A program made the position numbers and the translations under genes. A DNA stretch of 55,619 nt from NCBI RefSeq assembly GCF_014773385.1, contig NZ_JACXAI010000039.1:1-55619 (forward strand), given 5' to 3'. The DNA comes from Metabacillus arenae. Lineage in GTDB: Bacteria > Bacillota > Bacilli > Bacillales > Bacillaceae. Position 1 is the first letter of the stretch. Each line of letters begins with the position of its first letter. Positions 34,908 through 43,168 of the stretch are shown here, one piece after another. The notes beneath the pieces were generated by a model. It made no database searches. It had not been told where the DNA came from and saw only the letters and a program-made list of their open reading frames with translations.

Positions 34908-36191
34908 TCAATTGGTGACTTTAAATGACTCCAAAAGTTGAAGTGCTGCCCGTTTGCCGCTTGCAACGGCCGCGTCAGCTAATAATTCATCATGACTTGC
35001 CCAATCTCCTGCTATAAACAACCCTTGATATTCCGGAACTGCAGGGCCGGGCTTTACAGATCTTCCTATATGAGGAAAATCGTATACGACTGTTATTCTA
35101 GGAAGGTATTGTTCCTCTACTACTTCCTCTTGCCAACCGGGATGGAGAAGATCCATTGTGTGTTCCAGTTGTCGTTTATCAATTTGCGGATCACTAGGCT
35201 CAAGGGTGGGATCATGATACTTTATTAAGCTAACTACCTGTGTGCCATCTTCACTCAGCTTTGCTGCTCTTGACTGATTAGTGAAAAATAAAGGTTGATC
35301 CAATCCCAGTGCAAATTGATGATTTGGATTCGGTAATTTTCTCAAGCCAAGATCAAGACACGCAGCAGTAATTGGCTTGGACTGGTCCTTCCATGCTTGA
35401 ATGGAAGTATTTTCAGCCCCTTTAATGAGTCTAACAGCTTCAATAGGCGGGATTGCCGCGACAGAATAGGGAACATCAAATATTTCCCCGTCTGCACATC
35501 TTATACACTGGGATTGGCCAGTATGCTCAAGTTCAATAACATTCTTATTCTGAAGCAATACCACTCCTGCGTTTTCTGCTCCTTTTCTCAGCTTTGAAAT
35601 GATGGTTTCCCAACCGCCATTCACATAGAAAACACCGTCTTTCAAAGCCCTTTTCATTTGTTTTAATACAGGTTTTGCAAGCTGAAGTTTTGGAGCATTC
35701 GTATACGAAACAGTTCTGCAAAACGCATAGAAGAAGTGCCTTACCATTGGATCATTTATCTCTTTTTCAGCCCATTCTTTCAAACTGATAGCTGGAATTG
35801 CATTTAAATCCAGCTTTCCGAGTAGGAACATTAAACTAGAAATATTTAATTTATTTCCCCAAGAAAACAATGATGTTGTAAACATGGAACGAAAATCAGT
35901 TGGCAATGGATAAACTTGATTTTTCCATATAGCTTGAGCTTTTGTCGAAGGGATATCTCCTTCAAGTGTTACTCCCAGCTCATCGAAAATCGACATAGCT
36001 TCACCGCCTTTATAAATGGCATGTGCACCAAGGTTCATAAGCACACCATTCTTATTCGTTGTAATGGAGCGGCCGCCAATTCTATTCGCTTTTTCTAATA
36101 TCGCAACCTTTTTACCTTCCCTAGCTAAATAGATTGAAGCTGTTAATCCTGCAAGACCGCCACCAATAATAATGACATCAACTTTTTCCAT
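34908..36191 (-). CDS. FAD-dependent amine-oxidase-like oxidoreductase
   Basis: 427 residues. The N-terminal FAD motif is VIIIGGGLAGLTASIYLAREG, followed by LEKANRIGGRSIT. The C-terminal FAD-site is GLFIAGDWASHDELLADAAVASG. The fold is that of protoporphyrinogen oxidase and phytoene desaturase relatives. The substrate is unknown. It is first in a two-gene unit with the ECF41 sigma factor, which may control it. AGGGAGG lies before the ATG. Confidence 0.82.
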   Translation of the reverse strand: MEKVDVIIIGGGLAGLTASIYLAREGKKVAILEKANRIGGRSITTNKNGVLMNLGAHAIYKGGEAMSIFDELGVTLEGDIPSTKAQAIWKNQVYPLPTDFRSMFTTSLFSWGNKLNISSLMFLLGKLDLNAIPAISLKEWAEKEINDPMVRHFFYAFCRTVSYTNAPKLQLAKPVLKQMKRALKDGVFYVNGGWETIISKLRKGAENAGVVLLQNKNVIELEHTGQSQCIRCADGEIFDVPYSVAAIPPIEAVRLIKGAENTSIQAWKDQSKPITAACLDLGLRKLPNPNHQFALGLDQPLFFTNQSRAAKLSEDGTQVVSLIKYHDPTLEPSDPQIDKRQLEHTMDLLHPGWQEEVVEEQYLPRITVVYDFPHIGRSVKPGPAVPEYQGLFIAGDWASHDELLADAAVASGKRAALQLLESFKVTN

Positions 36192-36364
36192 TTAAATCCC
36201 TCCTTGTTGTTCTACCAACAAGACGAATGAGGACGGAATTGCGTGACAAAGGAAAAGGATTTCTTTTACATTAAAGATATTTCTTACTTACTTTCTTTTT
36301 CTTAAATACTGAACATATTTTAATCTCAAATAAAAAATTTTACAAAAAATTTTAGATATATTCC

Positions 36365-36395
36365 TTGACCTAGAGAACACTCTAGACTCTATATT
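36365..36395 (+). promoter_or_regulatory. MerR-type promoter before the SDR gene
   Basis: TTGACC and TATATT are separated by 19 bp, the over-long spacer typical of MerR-controlled promoters. The spacer holds a perfect palindrome, CTAGAG-AACA-CTCTAG, at 36370-36385. A merR gene lies downstream. Confidence 0.8.
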
Positions 36396-36429
36396 TAAAA
36401 AGAGATCTTAAACTTAGAAAGGATGGTTT

Positions 36430-37173
36430 GTGTTGTTAAATGTTGAAGGAAAAGTAGTGATTTTAACTGGAGCTTCAAGCGGAATTGGAGAAGCCGCTGC
36501 AGAGGTTCTGGCTAATAATGGAGCTAAGGTTGTACTTGCTGCAAGACGTGAGGAACGATTGGCGGCTCTAAAATCAAGGCTAGAAAAACAAGGCTGCACA
36601 TCCGTAATTAAAGTTACTGACGTTTCTTCTCAAGAGGAGGTAAAGGAGCTTGCGCGTTTTACCTTGGATACCTTCGGTCAAATCGATGTTCTGATAAACA
36701 ATGCAGGTATCATGCCCCTTTCTTATTTACACGAGAAAAAGATAACTGAATGGGAGCAAATGATTGATGTAAATATTAAAGGTGTGCTTTATGGGATTGC
36801 TGCAGTTCTTCCCTATATGCGAGAACGAAAACAAGGACACATTATTAACGTTGCTTCTGTTGCAGGACACATAGTCTTTCAGTCAAGTGCTGTCTATTCA
36901 GGTACAAAATTTGCTGTACGAGCCATTACTGAAGGCTTGCGACAAGAAGAAGCAGAGAATAACATTCGCGCAACAAATATATCGCCTGGAACAGTGGCAA
37001 CAGAATTGCTTAATACGATTACTACTGAAGAAGTTAGAAAAAGTTTAGATGATGTTGTAAAGCTTGCAATACCTGCAAAAGCCATTGCCGATTCAATCCT
37101 TTATGCGATATCTCAACCGGATAATACGGCAGTTAATGAAATCATCGTAAGACCAACTAAACAAGAAATTTAA
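36430..37173 (+). CDS. Short-chain dehydrogenase/reductase (SDR)
   Basis: 247 residues with the classical SDR marks: ILTGASSGIGEAAAEVL at residue 11, NNAGIM near 91, the catalytic Ser of NVASVAG near 138 and YSGTKFAVRAIT with catalytic Tyr and Lys near 156, then ISPGTVATEL. It reduces or oxidises a small carbonyl/alcohol with NAD(P); the substrate is unknown. The GTG start lies six bases after AAAGGA. It is expressed from a MerR-type promoter and ends in a clear terminator. MerR-linked SDRs in bacilli are often induced by aldehydes or electrophiles; that role here is inference. Confidence 0.88.
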   Translation: MLLNVEGKVVILTGASSGIGEAAAEVLANNGAKVVLAARREERLAALKSRLEKQGCTSVIKVTDVSSQEEVKELARFTLDTFGQIDVLINNAGIMPLSYLHEKKITEWEQMIDVNIKGVLYGIAAVLPYMRERKQGHIINVASVAGHIVFQSSAVYSGTKFAVRAITEGLRQEEAENNIRATNISPGTVATELLNTITTEEVRKSLDDVVKLAIPAKAIADSILYAISQPDNTAVNEIIVRPTKQEI

Positions 37174-37189
37174 TAATAAGAGATGTTTT

Positions 37190-37223
37190 GGCTCACCTGT
37201 TTGGAGGTGGGCCTTTCATGTTT
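37190..37223 (+). terminator. Terminator of the SDR gene
   Basis: GGCTCACCT / AGGTGGGCC stem (one G-T pair), 6-nt loop, then TTTCATGTTT. Confidence 0.75.
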
Positions 37224-37397
37224 AAAAAATAGAAAATTGAATGATGAAGAATTTTTTGAGAATATAGAAAGTAAGAACAAATTAAATTTAATAACTGATC
37301 AAAATATTAATACTAATAAATTAAATACGGTACCAAAGTGAACGATCGGTCCAAAAACTGTGGTTTTTCTGAATCATAAAGTACTGGAGGGATCATT

Positions 37398-37761
37398 ATG
37401 AGCTATACAATTGGGCAAGTATCAGATCAAATTGGGTTGTCAATCCACACTTTGCGATTATTATGAAAAAGAAGGCATACTTCCAGTAGTTACCCGTAAT
37501 GAAAGTGGCATCCGCATTTATGAAACGAAAGACATTGAATTGCTTAAATTTATCTGCTGTCTCCGAGCAACAGGCATGTCCATTTCTGATTTAAAAGAAT
37601 TTGTGCGGCTTGCCATGCAGGGGGACGAAACAATTGACCTGCGTATCAACATGCTTAAAAAGCAAAATGAAAACTTAAAATCACAAGTAGATCAGCTGAT
37701 GTCCTATCAAGAAATGATAAAACAAAAAATTAATTGGTACCATAATATTGTTGCTAACTAA
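37398..37761 (+). pseudogene. Frameshifted MerR-family regulator
   Basis: ATG 37398 has GGAGGG six bases upstream and reads MSYTIGQVSDQIGLSIHTLR, the MerR helix-turn-helix. An extra T in CGATTATTATGA then breaks the expected RYYEKEG. The other frame continues YYEKEGILPVV, ESGIRIYETKD and a long coiled coil to 37761. Restoring one base gives a normal protein of about 120 residues. No metal-binding Cys cluster is seen, so it belongs with electrophile/aldehyde-type regulators. Either a true pseudogene or a sequencing error. It probably controlled the palindrome at 36370-36385. Confidence 0.8.
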
Positions 37762-37955
37762 ATGGATTTTGGAAAAATGAGACTTGCTTGATTTCTGACC
37801 ACTATTTGTGAATGATGATTATGAATAGTCATTTATGGAAGAAACCTCTCCATCTCCGAAAGGCAATGGCCCAAAGTCTCTTACCAATCCATCAAAAGGT
37901 TACTTGCCTTATCTTAGGAGTCTAAGGACTAGCCTCAGAGCTTTTTTATACGATC

Positions 37956-38771
37956 CTAGTCCTGCTTTTTAATATTCTTCCCATAAAAAATTTCATCCAT
38001 TTCCATCTTCAATTTTTTAGTGATTTCATTCCTATCTTCGGAAGACAGCTTGTCCTTTGTATACCCGAACAGATAATTGTTGAGGTCGAATTCTCTCAAT
38101 TTGCATTTAGTATGAAAGATATTTTGCGGATAGACATTGACATCAATCATGTCATAGGCATCCTTTACATTATCAGGAATGTAATTTTGAATAGAGTTGA
38201 TATCATGATCAATGAATAATTTTTTTCCGTTTATATCCCTGGTAAAGCCGCGGACACGGTAATCCATTGTCATAATGTCTGTGTCAAAGGAGTGTATTAG
38301 ATAGTTCAATGCTTTTAGCGGAGAAATTTCACCACAGGTGGACACATCGATATCTGCACGGAACGTACTTATCCCTTCATTTGGATGATATTCAGGGTAT
38401 GTATGAACGGTTATATGACTCTTGTCTAATTGCATAACAACTGAATCTGGCAGAGGGCCGGGAGATTCTTCATAGGATTCATTAGGAACCTCAACTACCG
38501 GACCTTCAGATACGAGAATGGTTGCACTAGCTCCTTGTGGAACATAATCCTGCTGGGCAATATTCAAAACATGTGCTCCGATAATCTCTGTAACAGTAGT
38601 TAGAATTTTTTTTAACCGATCAGCATTGTACTGTTCATCGATATATTCGATATAGTCTTCTCTTTCCTGTCTTGTTTTCGTATAACATATGTCATACATA
38701 TTAAAACTTAGCGATTTCGTAAGGTTGTTGAATTCATGTAACTGGATACGCTGCTCTGATGTCAGTTTCAA
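37956..38771 (-). CDS. speD: S-adenosylmethionine decarboxylase, E. coli type
   Basis: 271 residues, the length of the E. coli-type proenzyme rather than the 125-residue B. subtilis type. [13 protein letters not shown] near residue 147 contains the Lys-Ser self-cleavage site that makes the pyruvoyl group; [19 protein letters not shown] near 173 carries the catalytic Cys region. It produces decarboxylated SAM for spermidine synthesis. TTG start with AAAGGAG upstream. Its stop codon lies within an inverted repeat (AGGACTAG at 37925, CTAGTCCT at 37956) that probably helps termination. No other polyamine gene is nearby. Confidence 0.93.
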   Translation of the reverse strand: MKLTSEQRIQLHEFNNLTKSLSFNMYDICYTKTRQEREDYIEYIDEQYNADRLKKILTTVTEIIGAHVLNIAQQDYVPQGASATILVSEGPVVEVPNESYEESPGPLPDSVVMQLDKSHITVHTYPEYHPNEGISTFRADIDVSTCGEISPLKALNYLIHSFDTDIMTMDYRVRGFTRDINGKKLFIDHDINSIQNYIPDNVKDAYDMIDVNVYPQNIFHTKCKLREFDLNNYLFGYTKDKLSSEDRNEITKKLKMEMDEIFYGKNIKKQD

Positions 38772-39111
38772 GATTTTCTACTCCTTTCTCTGCTAATGAA
38801 CCGTTGATATAGGAAAGACTTAAATATTAATATAATACCCATTTTGATTGCAGACACTCCTGCAGATGATATAGCAGTATAAATATGTCTAGTATAGTAT
38901 AGGCTATAAACTAATTCCTTATCGGTTGTTCCAAATCCTTCATCAAAAAAGGAATTTCATTATCATGTATTTTAATCGTGGTGTGAATTAAATGAAAGTA
39001 TGCTTGCAACCAAGCAAGAGTGTTTTTGAATACATGGGATTTACATCATTTCATTTATCTAACTGTTGATTCTGATCTCAAGTTTTTAAAAAAGCTTGTA
39101 AAACTAAACAA
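38772..39111. other. Intergenic region before speD
   Basis: 340 bp. The speD promoter must be here. CTTGC-AACCAA-GCAAG at about 39002-39017 may terminate the membrane-protein unit on the minus strand. Plus-strand short frames lack ribosome sites. Confidence 0.45.
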
Positions 39112-39567
39112 TTATTTTTTATATCTTTGGCTAACAATTGCAATAATAGGTGACCCGATGATAGTTGGTAAAAACCATAATAAAAGAATAGGCATCTCGC
39201 TTATAAATGGGATTTGTGAACCATTAACAACAAGTATAGCTGTTATGATACCAATATAAGAACCTAACATGCCACTAATATGCATACCCAACCAATTTTT
39301 CCATCGTAATTTTCTCGCTAAGTAACCCCAAAGAGCTAAACCGTAAGAAAAAATGGCTATATAAAAAAGGAATGCACTTTCTGACCAATGGATTATTGCC
39401 ATTGCCGCCGAAGTTAAAAAGATAACCACATACCCACCGTGATAAATTTCTCCAGTAATCGTATGCTTTCCATATCTTTTTCTAACTACCGAAGCAAACG
39501 CTCCAGTAACCAAGCAAACCGTACCCGCAATAATATGAATAACAAGAAAAATTTGAAAAATATCCAC
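39112..39567 (-). CDS. Small four-helix membrane protein (DUF2306-like)
   Basis: About 151 residues with four to five membrane helices; HIIAGTVCLVTGAFA, IYHGGYVVIFLTSAA and HISGMLGSYIGIITA place conserved His residues inside or near helices, as in DUF2306-type proteins. The His could hold haem, but that is speculative. GTG 39567 is preceded by GGTGGGGG; a frame start at 39579 abuts the box. It lies directly after the PadR gene and is its likely target. Confidence 0.65.
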   Translation of the reverse strand: MDIFQIFLVIHIIAGTVCLVTGAFASVVRKRYGKHTITGEIYHGGYVVIFLTSAAMAIIHWSESAFLFYIAIFSYGLALWGYLARKLRWKNWLGMHISGMLGSYIGIITAILVVNGSQIPFISEMPILLLWFLPTIIGSPIIAIVSQRYKK

Positions 39568-39581
39568 AGCAGCCCCCACCC

Positions 39582-40133
39582 TTAATCATTTATAGAATTT
39601 AACTTTTCTATACTTTCCCTACACCACTTTATTGTTGCTTCTGCCCAATGCCTGCCATAGCTAATTGTTAATAGCCAATATTGAAGATTAGGATTGGTTG
39701 TTTTTGTTTCCGTAAGGACGTCTTCAATATGTGTATACTGTTCTAATAGTTTTTCTATTTCTTTTTGATGTGCAATAATATGTTCTTTGTTTGCAACCGT
39801 TGGAACATTATGGCCAAAGAAAAGTTTTAGGAGTAATTCATTCCTGCCTACTTGAAGATGAGCCGGTTTTAAAAGCCAATCCTTTAGTGTTTCCTCCCCT
39901 TTTTTTGTAATAGCATAGATTTTTTTATCCGGTTTCCCCTCTTGTTTTTCATTTTCCATAGTAATCAGTTCATCAGCGAGCAATTTCTTAAGATTCGGGT
40001 AAATTTGCCCGTAGCTTTCATACCAGAAGTGACCAAGACTACTTTCAATCAATTTTTTTATTTCATATCCTGATTTTGGTTCAATTGTTAATATCCCAAG
40101 TATGGAATATAGACTTTTATTTTCCCTAGACAA
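39582..40133 (-). CDS. PadR-family transcriptional regulator
   Basis: 183 residues: an N-terminal winged helix of the PadR type (SILGILTIEPKSGYEIKKLIESSLGHFWYESYGQIYPNLKKL) with the beta-wing EKQEGKPDKKIYAIT, followed by a vinculin-like helical dimerisation domain (PadR subfamily with the longer C-terminus). It likely represses itself and the membrane gene 3 bp downstream through the palindromic region at 40161-40215. TTG start. Confidence 0.87.
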   Translation of the reverse strand: MSRENKSLYSILGILTIEPKSGYEIKKLIESSLGHFWYESYGQIYPNLKKLLADELITMENEKQEGKPDKKIYAITKKGEETLKDWLLKPAHLQVGRNELLLKLFFGHNVPTVANKEHIIAHQKEIEKLLEQYTHIEDVLTETKTTNPNLQYWLLTISYGRHWAEATIKWCRESIEKLNSIND

Positions 40134-40160
40134 AAGACCACGACCTTTATTTTTATCTTT

Positions 40161-40215
40161 AAGATATATATCTAAAAGATATATTCTTTCTTTTTATATT
40201 AGATATATTCTTTGA
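40161..40215. promoter_or_regulatory. Candidate PadR operator region
   Basis: ATATATCT-AAA-AGATATAT (40166-40184) is a perfect palindrome, and a further AGATATATTCTTT copy follows at 40201. It lies 30-80 bp upstream of padR. Confidence 0.5.
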
Positions 40216-40288
40216 AAAGTCAATCCCATTTCCACAATCAGGGGAAAAAAATCTAACTTATCATTTTCAAATAATATAAATTTCCTAT

Positions 40289-40313
40289 CTATAGCAGTTG
40301 ATGACTGCTATAG
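40289..40313. repeat. Perfect 10-bp inverted repeat near the Tn3 relic
   Basis: CTATAGCAGT, a 5-nt loop, ACTGCTATAG. It lies about 50 bp beyond the 3' end of the degraded transposase. It could be a hairpin or the scar of another element; no function assigned. Confidence 0.45.
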
Positions 40314-40365
40314 TGGTAAGCAGATCTTAACGATCTTAACGAAAGGACTTCTGCCAATAAATGTA

Positions 40366-41430
40366 TTAGAGCGTAGTTACATATTTAAAAGTTGGAGGTA
40401 CCTTACAAGGACTAAGTACACTTAGATTGTCTGGGTCTACGTAATATCCTTCTTGTCTCAAATGGCGTATCACTGCGGTCAAATCCACGACATTTTGAAA
40501 AATAACTGCATTTGCAACCAGATCTCGATACTTAATTGATTTTTCCTGTTGTTCAGGATCGTTGTCGGCAATAATGCCATCCCCACCAAAGAACAACCAC
40601 TTGGAAAATCCGTTGTAAACCTCTACTTTGTTTGTGGTAGCTGTAATTTTTCTACGGAGATCGATGTCTGCAATGTATTGTAGTAAGAACACCGTACGCA
40701 CGACACGTCCTAATTCCCTGAATGCTTGATAGAGCTTGTTCTTTTGGCTATAATTCCCCAGTTTTCTTAACAACATAGCAGAAGAGATTTTCCCATATTT
40801 AATGGACAAGACCACACATAAAAGATCCTTCCAATGCAATTCGATTAAATCCCAGTCGATCGTATCACTAAAAAGAGAATCAATATGATTAAATATTATT
40901 TCTGGACTTGGACGGAAAAAGGTAAGCTTTTTGAAATTCCGTATCCTCGGCATCAGTTTAATACCCAGCAGATGTGATAAGCTTTTAACGAGCTCTTCGA
41001 TAGCGATATTAACCAGATCAGGGGAGTGATCTTTCACCTTTGCTGCTTCGGTTAAAATGTTGAACATGATAGGCCGTGTTTGTTTTCCGTTTGGTATGAC
41101 ATTAAAATATTTGCGTATTTCTTGTTGATGTCTCTATATAGTTCTGGATGGTTTTGATATCTAAGGACATATCAGGAGACAAGTTTAACGAATCACGGAT
41201 ATGTTCAATAATCCCTTTCGAGATGTCATGAGCCTTAGGAAATAGCCTAGCCTCTGAAACGATTTGAACAAAACAGCCGCTGTTAATAAATTTTCGGGTC
41301 CTCGTGCGATCGAGTGAATAAATTGAGTTTCTTCTAATTTGGGGGTATAAATGCGCTGAAGTTCTTTTTTTGTTAAGCTTCGCTTAAACCGAGGATATGC
41401 CGTTCTTTCAATAGATGTCATAACAAACTC
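40366..41430 (-). pseudogene. Degraded Tn3-family transposase with large internal deletion
   Basis: Pieces of one transposase lie in order on the minus strand. The N-terminus is MTSIERTAYPRFKRSLTKKE (41185-41421), then, after a frame change, EARLFPKAHDISKGIIEHIR, then RHQQEIRKYFNVIPNG in another frame. A long frame follows (40366-41067). That long frame passes from the N-terminal AIEELVKSLSH region straight into C-terminal catalytic sequence (IKLMPRIRNFKKLTFFRP, LRRKITATTNKVEVYNGF), so several hundred residues including two catalytic acids are missing in frame. The last residues also diverge from the family. Non-functional. Confidence 0.85.
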
Positions 41431-41448
41431 CCTCTATCTGTGTAATTA

Positions 41449-41608
41449 GGGGTCTATGTAGGAACCGAACCAAATCTTACGTTAAGTATTAGCGGACATT
41501 GATTTTCGGCATTATTACGTATGTTAGCGGACATAAACTACTGATTTTTATATATTTGATGTCCGGAATACTTATTACATGATTTGGTTCCATTGCTACA
41601 CAAGGGCC
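41449..41608. mobile_element. 160-bp miniature element with Tn3-like inverted ends and TnpI-type boxes
   Basis: The left end begins GGGGTCTATGTAGGAACCGA and runs about 51 bp to a 12-mer ATTAGCGGACAT. The right end, read inward, begins GGCCCTTGTGTAGCAATGGA and continues with ACCAAATC and AAGTATT.CCGGACAT, aligning over the same length with mismatches. A second box GTTAGCGGACAT is at 41523-41534. From memory, ATGTCCRCTAAY is the recombinase-binding motif of Tn5401, found in its internal site and terminal repeats. No gene fits inside. It could be a Tn3-derived miniature element or the resolution site of the relic transposon. No target duplication is evident. Confidence 0.6.
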
Positions 41609-41677
41609 TAAACCTACTTGACAAGAATTTCTAACGGAAAACCACCACATCCTACTGGTTAGATGGGATGAATGGAA

Positions 41678-41865
41678 TCAATCTTTAAACAAACCGAAAA
41701 AACCTTTCCGTTTTTGTTTCTGATTTTGATTCTGTATATTCCTAATATTTTCAAGTAATAGCTGATCCCGTTTCTCAAACTTTTCCTCAATAAAGGTTTC
41801 CAATTTATTATTTCTTTGCTCTACTTCAATTAGTTTTTTCTCAGTATTGGCATGATCCTTGTTTC
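41678..41865 (-). pseudogene. C-terminal relic of a plasmid-type coiled-coil protein (DUF3967-like)
   Basis: The minus strand reads NTEKKLIEVEQRNNKLETFI and EEKFEKRDQLLLENIRNIQ, ending QKQKRKGFFGLFKD and TGA. The coiled coil and Lys-rich KKGFFG-type ending resemble DUF3967 proteins of Bacillus plasmids and phages. The DNA-binding N-terminus is gone. It supports past insertion of mobile DNA here. Confidence 0.45.
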
Positions 41866-42302
41866 ACTAACAGAAACCGAGTTCTAAAATAGTTTTCAAA
41901 TATCCTATGAAACAGGCGCTCTCCCTTTTTTAAAAAATAAATGAGCTTTCAAAAAATAGTTCAAGCAGTGAGCATACATTGCTCCGGACAGTCTGTCGTT
42001 TTCAACACTGAACTACCACTTAAAAATCTATTATCATTTTGAATAAATTGTTTATAAACGTTTATGATTTTGTTTTTGGGCTTGAATGTGGATTTCTGGC
42101 ATCAGATAATATTTCATCTGAATTATCTTATTCTCGACTAATTTCAAAATTATTGGAGTAAAATGGAATAGAAGACATTAATTCCTCCAATCTTAAACAG
42201 ACCGTTGATTTTGCTTATGACGTAAACGTTACGTTAGATACTTACTATTTCAATCAAGAGACAAAGTTACTATTCAATATTAATTATTGCAAATATCTCG
42301 CC
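41866..42302. other. Gene-free region
   Basis: 437 bp, low-complexity A/T-rich sequence with no supported gene. It contains the palindrome ACGTAA-ACG-TTACGT at 42220-42234, which resembles operators of MerR-type regulators of acyl-CoA catabolism, though no such regulator is present nearby. Confidence 0.4.
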
Positions 42303-42698
42303 TTATTTGAAATGACGTGCTATTTCCTCAACTACTTTTATGCTCTTTCGGTTTATTGTGTCGAACATGACGACCGTAACAGTAATGTCTGTTAAGTGTT
42401 CATCATTTTGATTATAAATATTTTGTTTTAATAAAAAGCTTTTGTTCCCAAGTTGAAGTGGCCGAGTAATAATTTTTAATGAGTCACCTAATCTAGATTC
42501 CTTCAGGAAATTTATTTCTAATTTTCTAATTACGGTACCTATATTTCTTTTCTGTTTTTCTTCAAATGATAATCCAGCTTCACGATACCATTCCTTACGT
42601 GCTATTCCAAAATAGGAAACATAGATACTATTATTAACATGATCTAAGCCGTCAATATCTTTTTCCATCACATCTATTTTTGTAACTGTCTCTAACAA
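42303..42698 (-). CDS. Acyl-CoA thioesterase, 4HBT hotdog family
   Basis: 131 residues of the YbgC/4-hydroxybenzoyl-CoA thioesterase type. The active-site loop is GLDHVNNSIYVSYF near residue 17, with the Asp/His-Asn pattern of the family; LEINFLKESRLGDSL forms the central strands. It hydrolyses a CoA thioester. TTG start, eight bases after AAAGGAGG. It stands apart from the main beta-oxidation operon but on the same side of the IclR gene, so a supporting role in releasing CoA from stalled intermediates is possible. Confidence 0.82.
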   Translation of the reverse strand: MLETVTKIDVMEKDIDGLDHVNNSIYVSYFGIARKEWYREAGLSFEEKQKRNIGTVIRKLEINFLKESRLGDSLKIITRPLQLGNKSFLLKQNIYNQNDEHLTDITVTVVMFDTINRKSIKVVEEIARHFK

Positions 42699-43168
42699 TA
42701 TAATGCCCTCCTTTCCATCATTCTTTTCTATTAATTATAGGTTTCTTTTAGTTCTAACATCTTTAGATTACTATGATTTATTGAGCTATCAATAATTATT
42801 ATTCCGGAAAGTAAAAAAACACTGGACATACCTACTACACTTGTTGCTGACATTAAAATTATCGGCATAAGAACTTATTGTTTTTGGAAAGTACCATCAG
42901 CTATTGCATTTTCTATGTATTCAGCAAGCTACCTAAAAATAGTTTTTTGATTTTCACTCTGGTTTCCATGCATCCATTTCCTACTATTTTTATCGTTTCC
43001 TTCATATTAAGTCGCTTTCTATACACTTAATAATTCTAATCCAGCCCCATGTAAACTCAATTTGTTGAAAATTACAGTCTGCAATTTTATTTATAATTTT
43101 TTACTTCTTCATTAGAGGAACGCTATCTGAGGGACTTTGAAAGCCGTCTCTTGGAATCTATGATTTAA
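42699..43168. other. Gene-free region, possibly decayed coding DNA
   Basis: 470 bp between the thioesterase and MFS genes. Short open stretches on the minus strand (for example QIEFTWGWIRIIKCIESD and LAEYIENAIADGTF) look like fragments of former genes, but I cannot assign a family. Confidence 0.35.

Noticed and set aside
37226-37341. 34-codon frame between the SDR gene and merR
   Set aside because: TTG start without a ribosome site; low-complexity Asn/Lys-rich product.
39020-39259. 79-codon plus-strand frame near speD
   Set aside because: No ribosome site, and most of it is antisense to the DUF2306-like membrane gene.
42699-43168. Possible TetR-type regulator remnant
   Set aside because: Fragments in several frames are suggestive, but no helix-turn-helix or other diagnostic motif could be identified.
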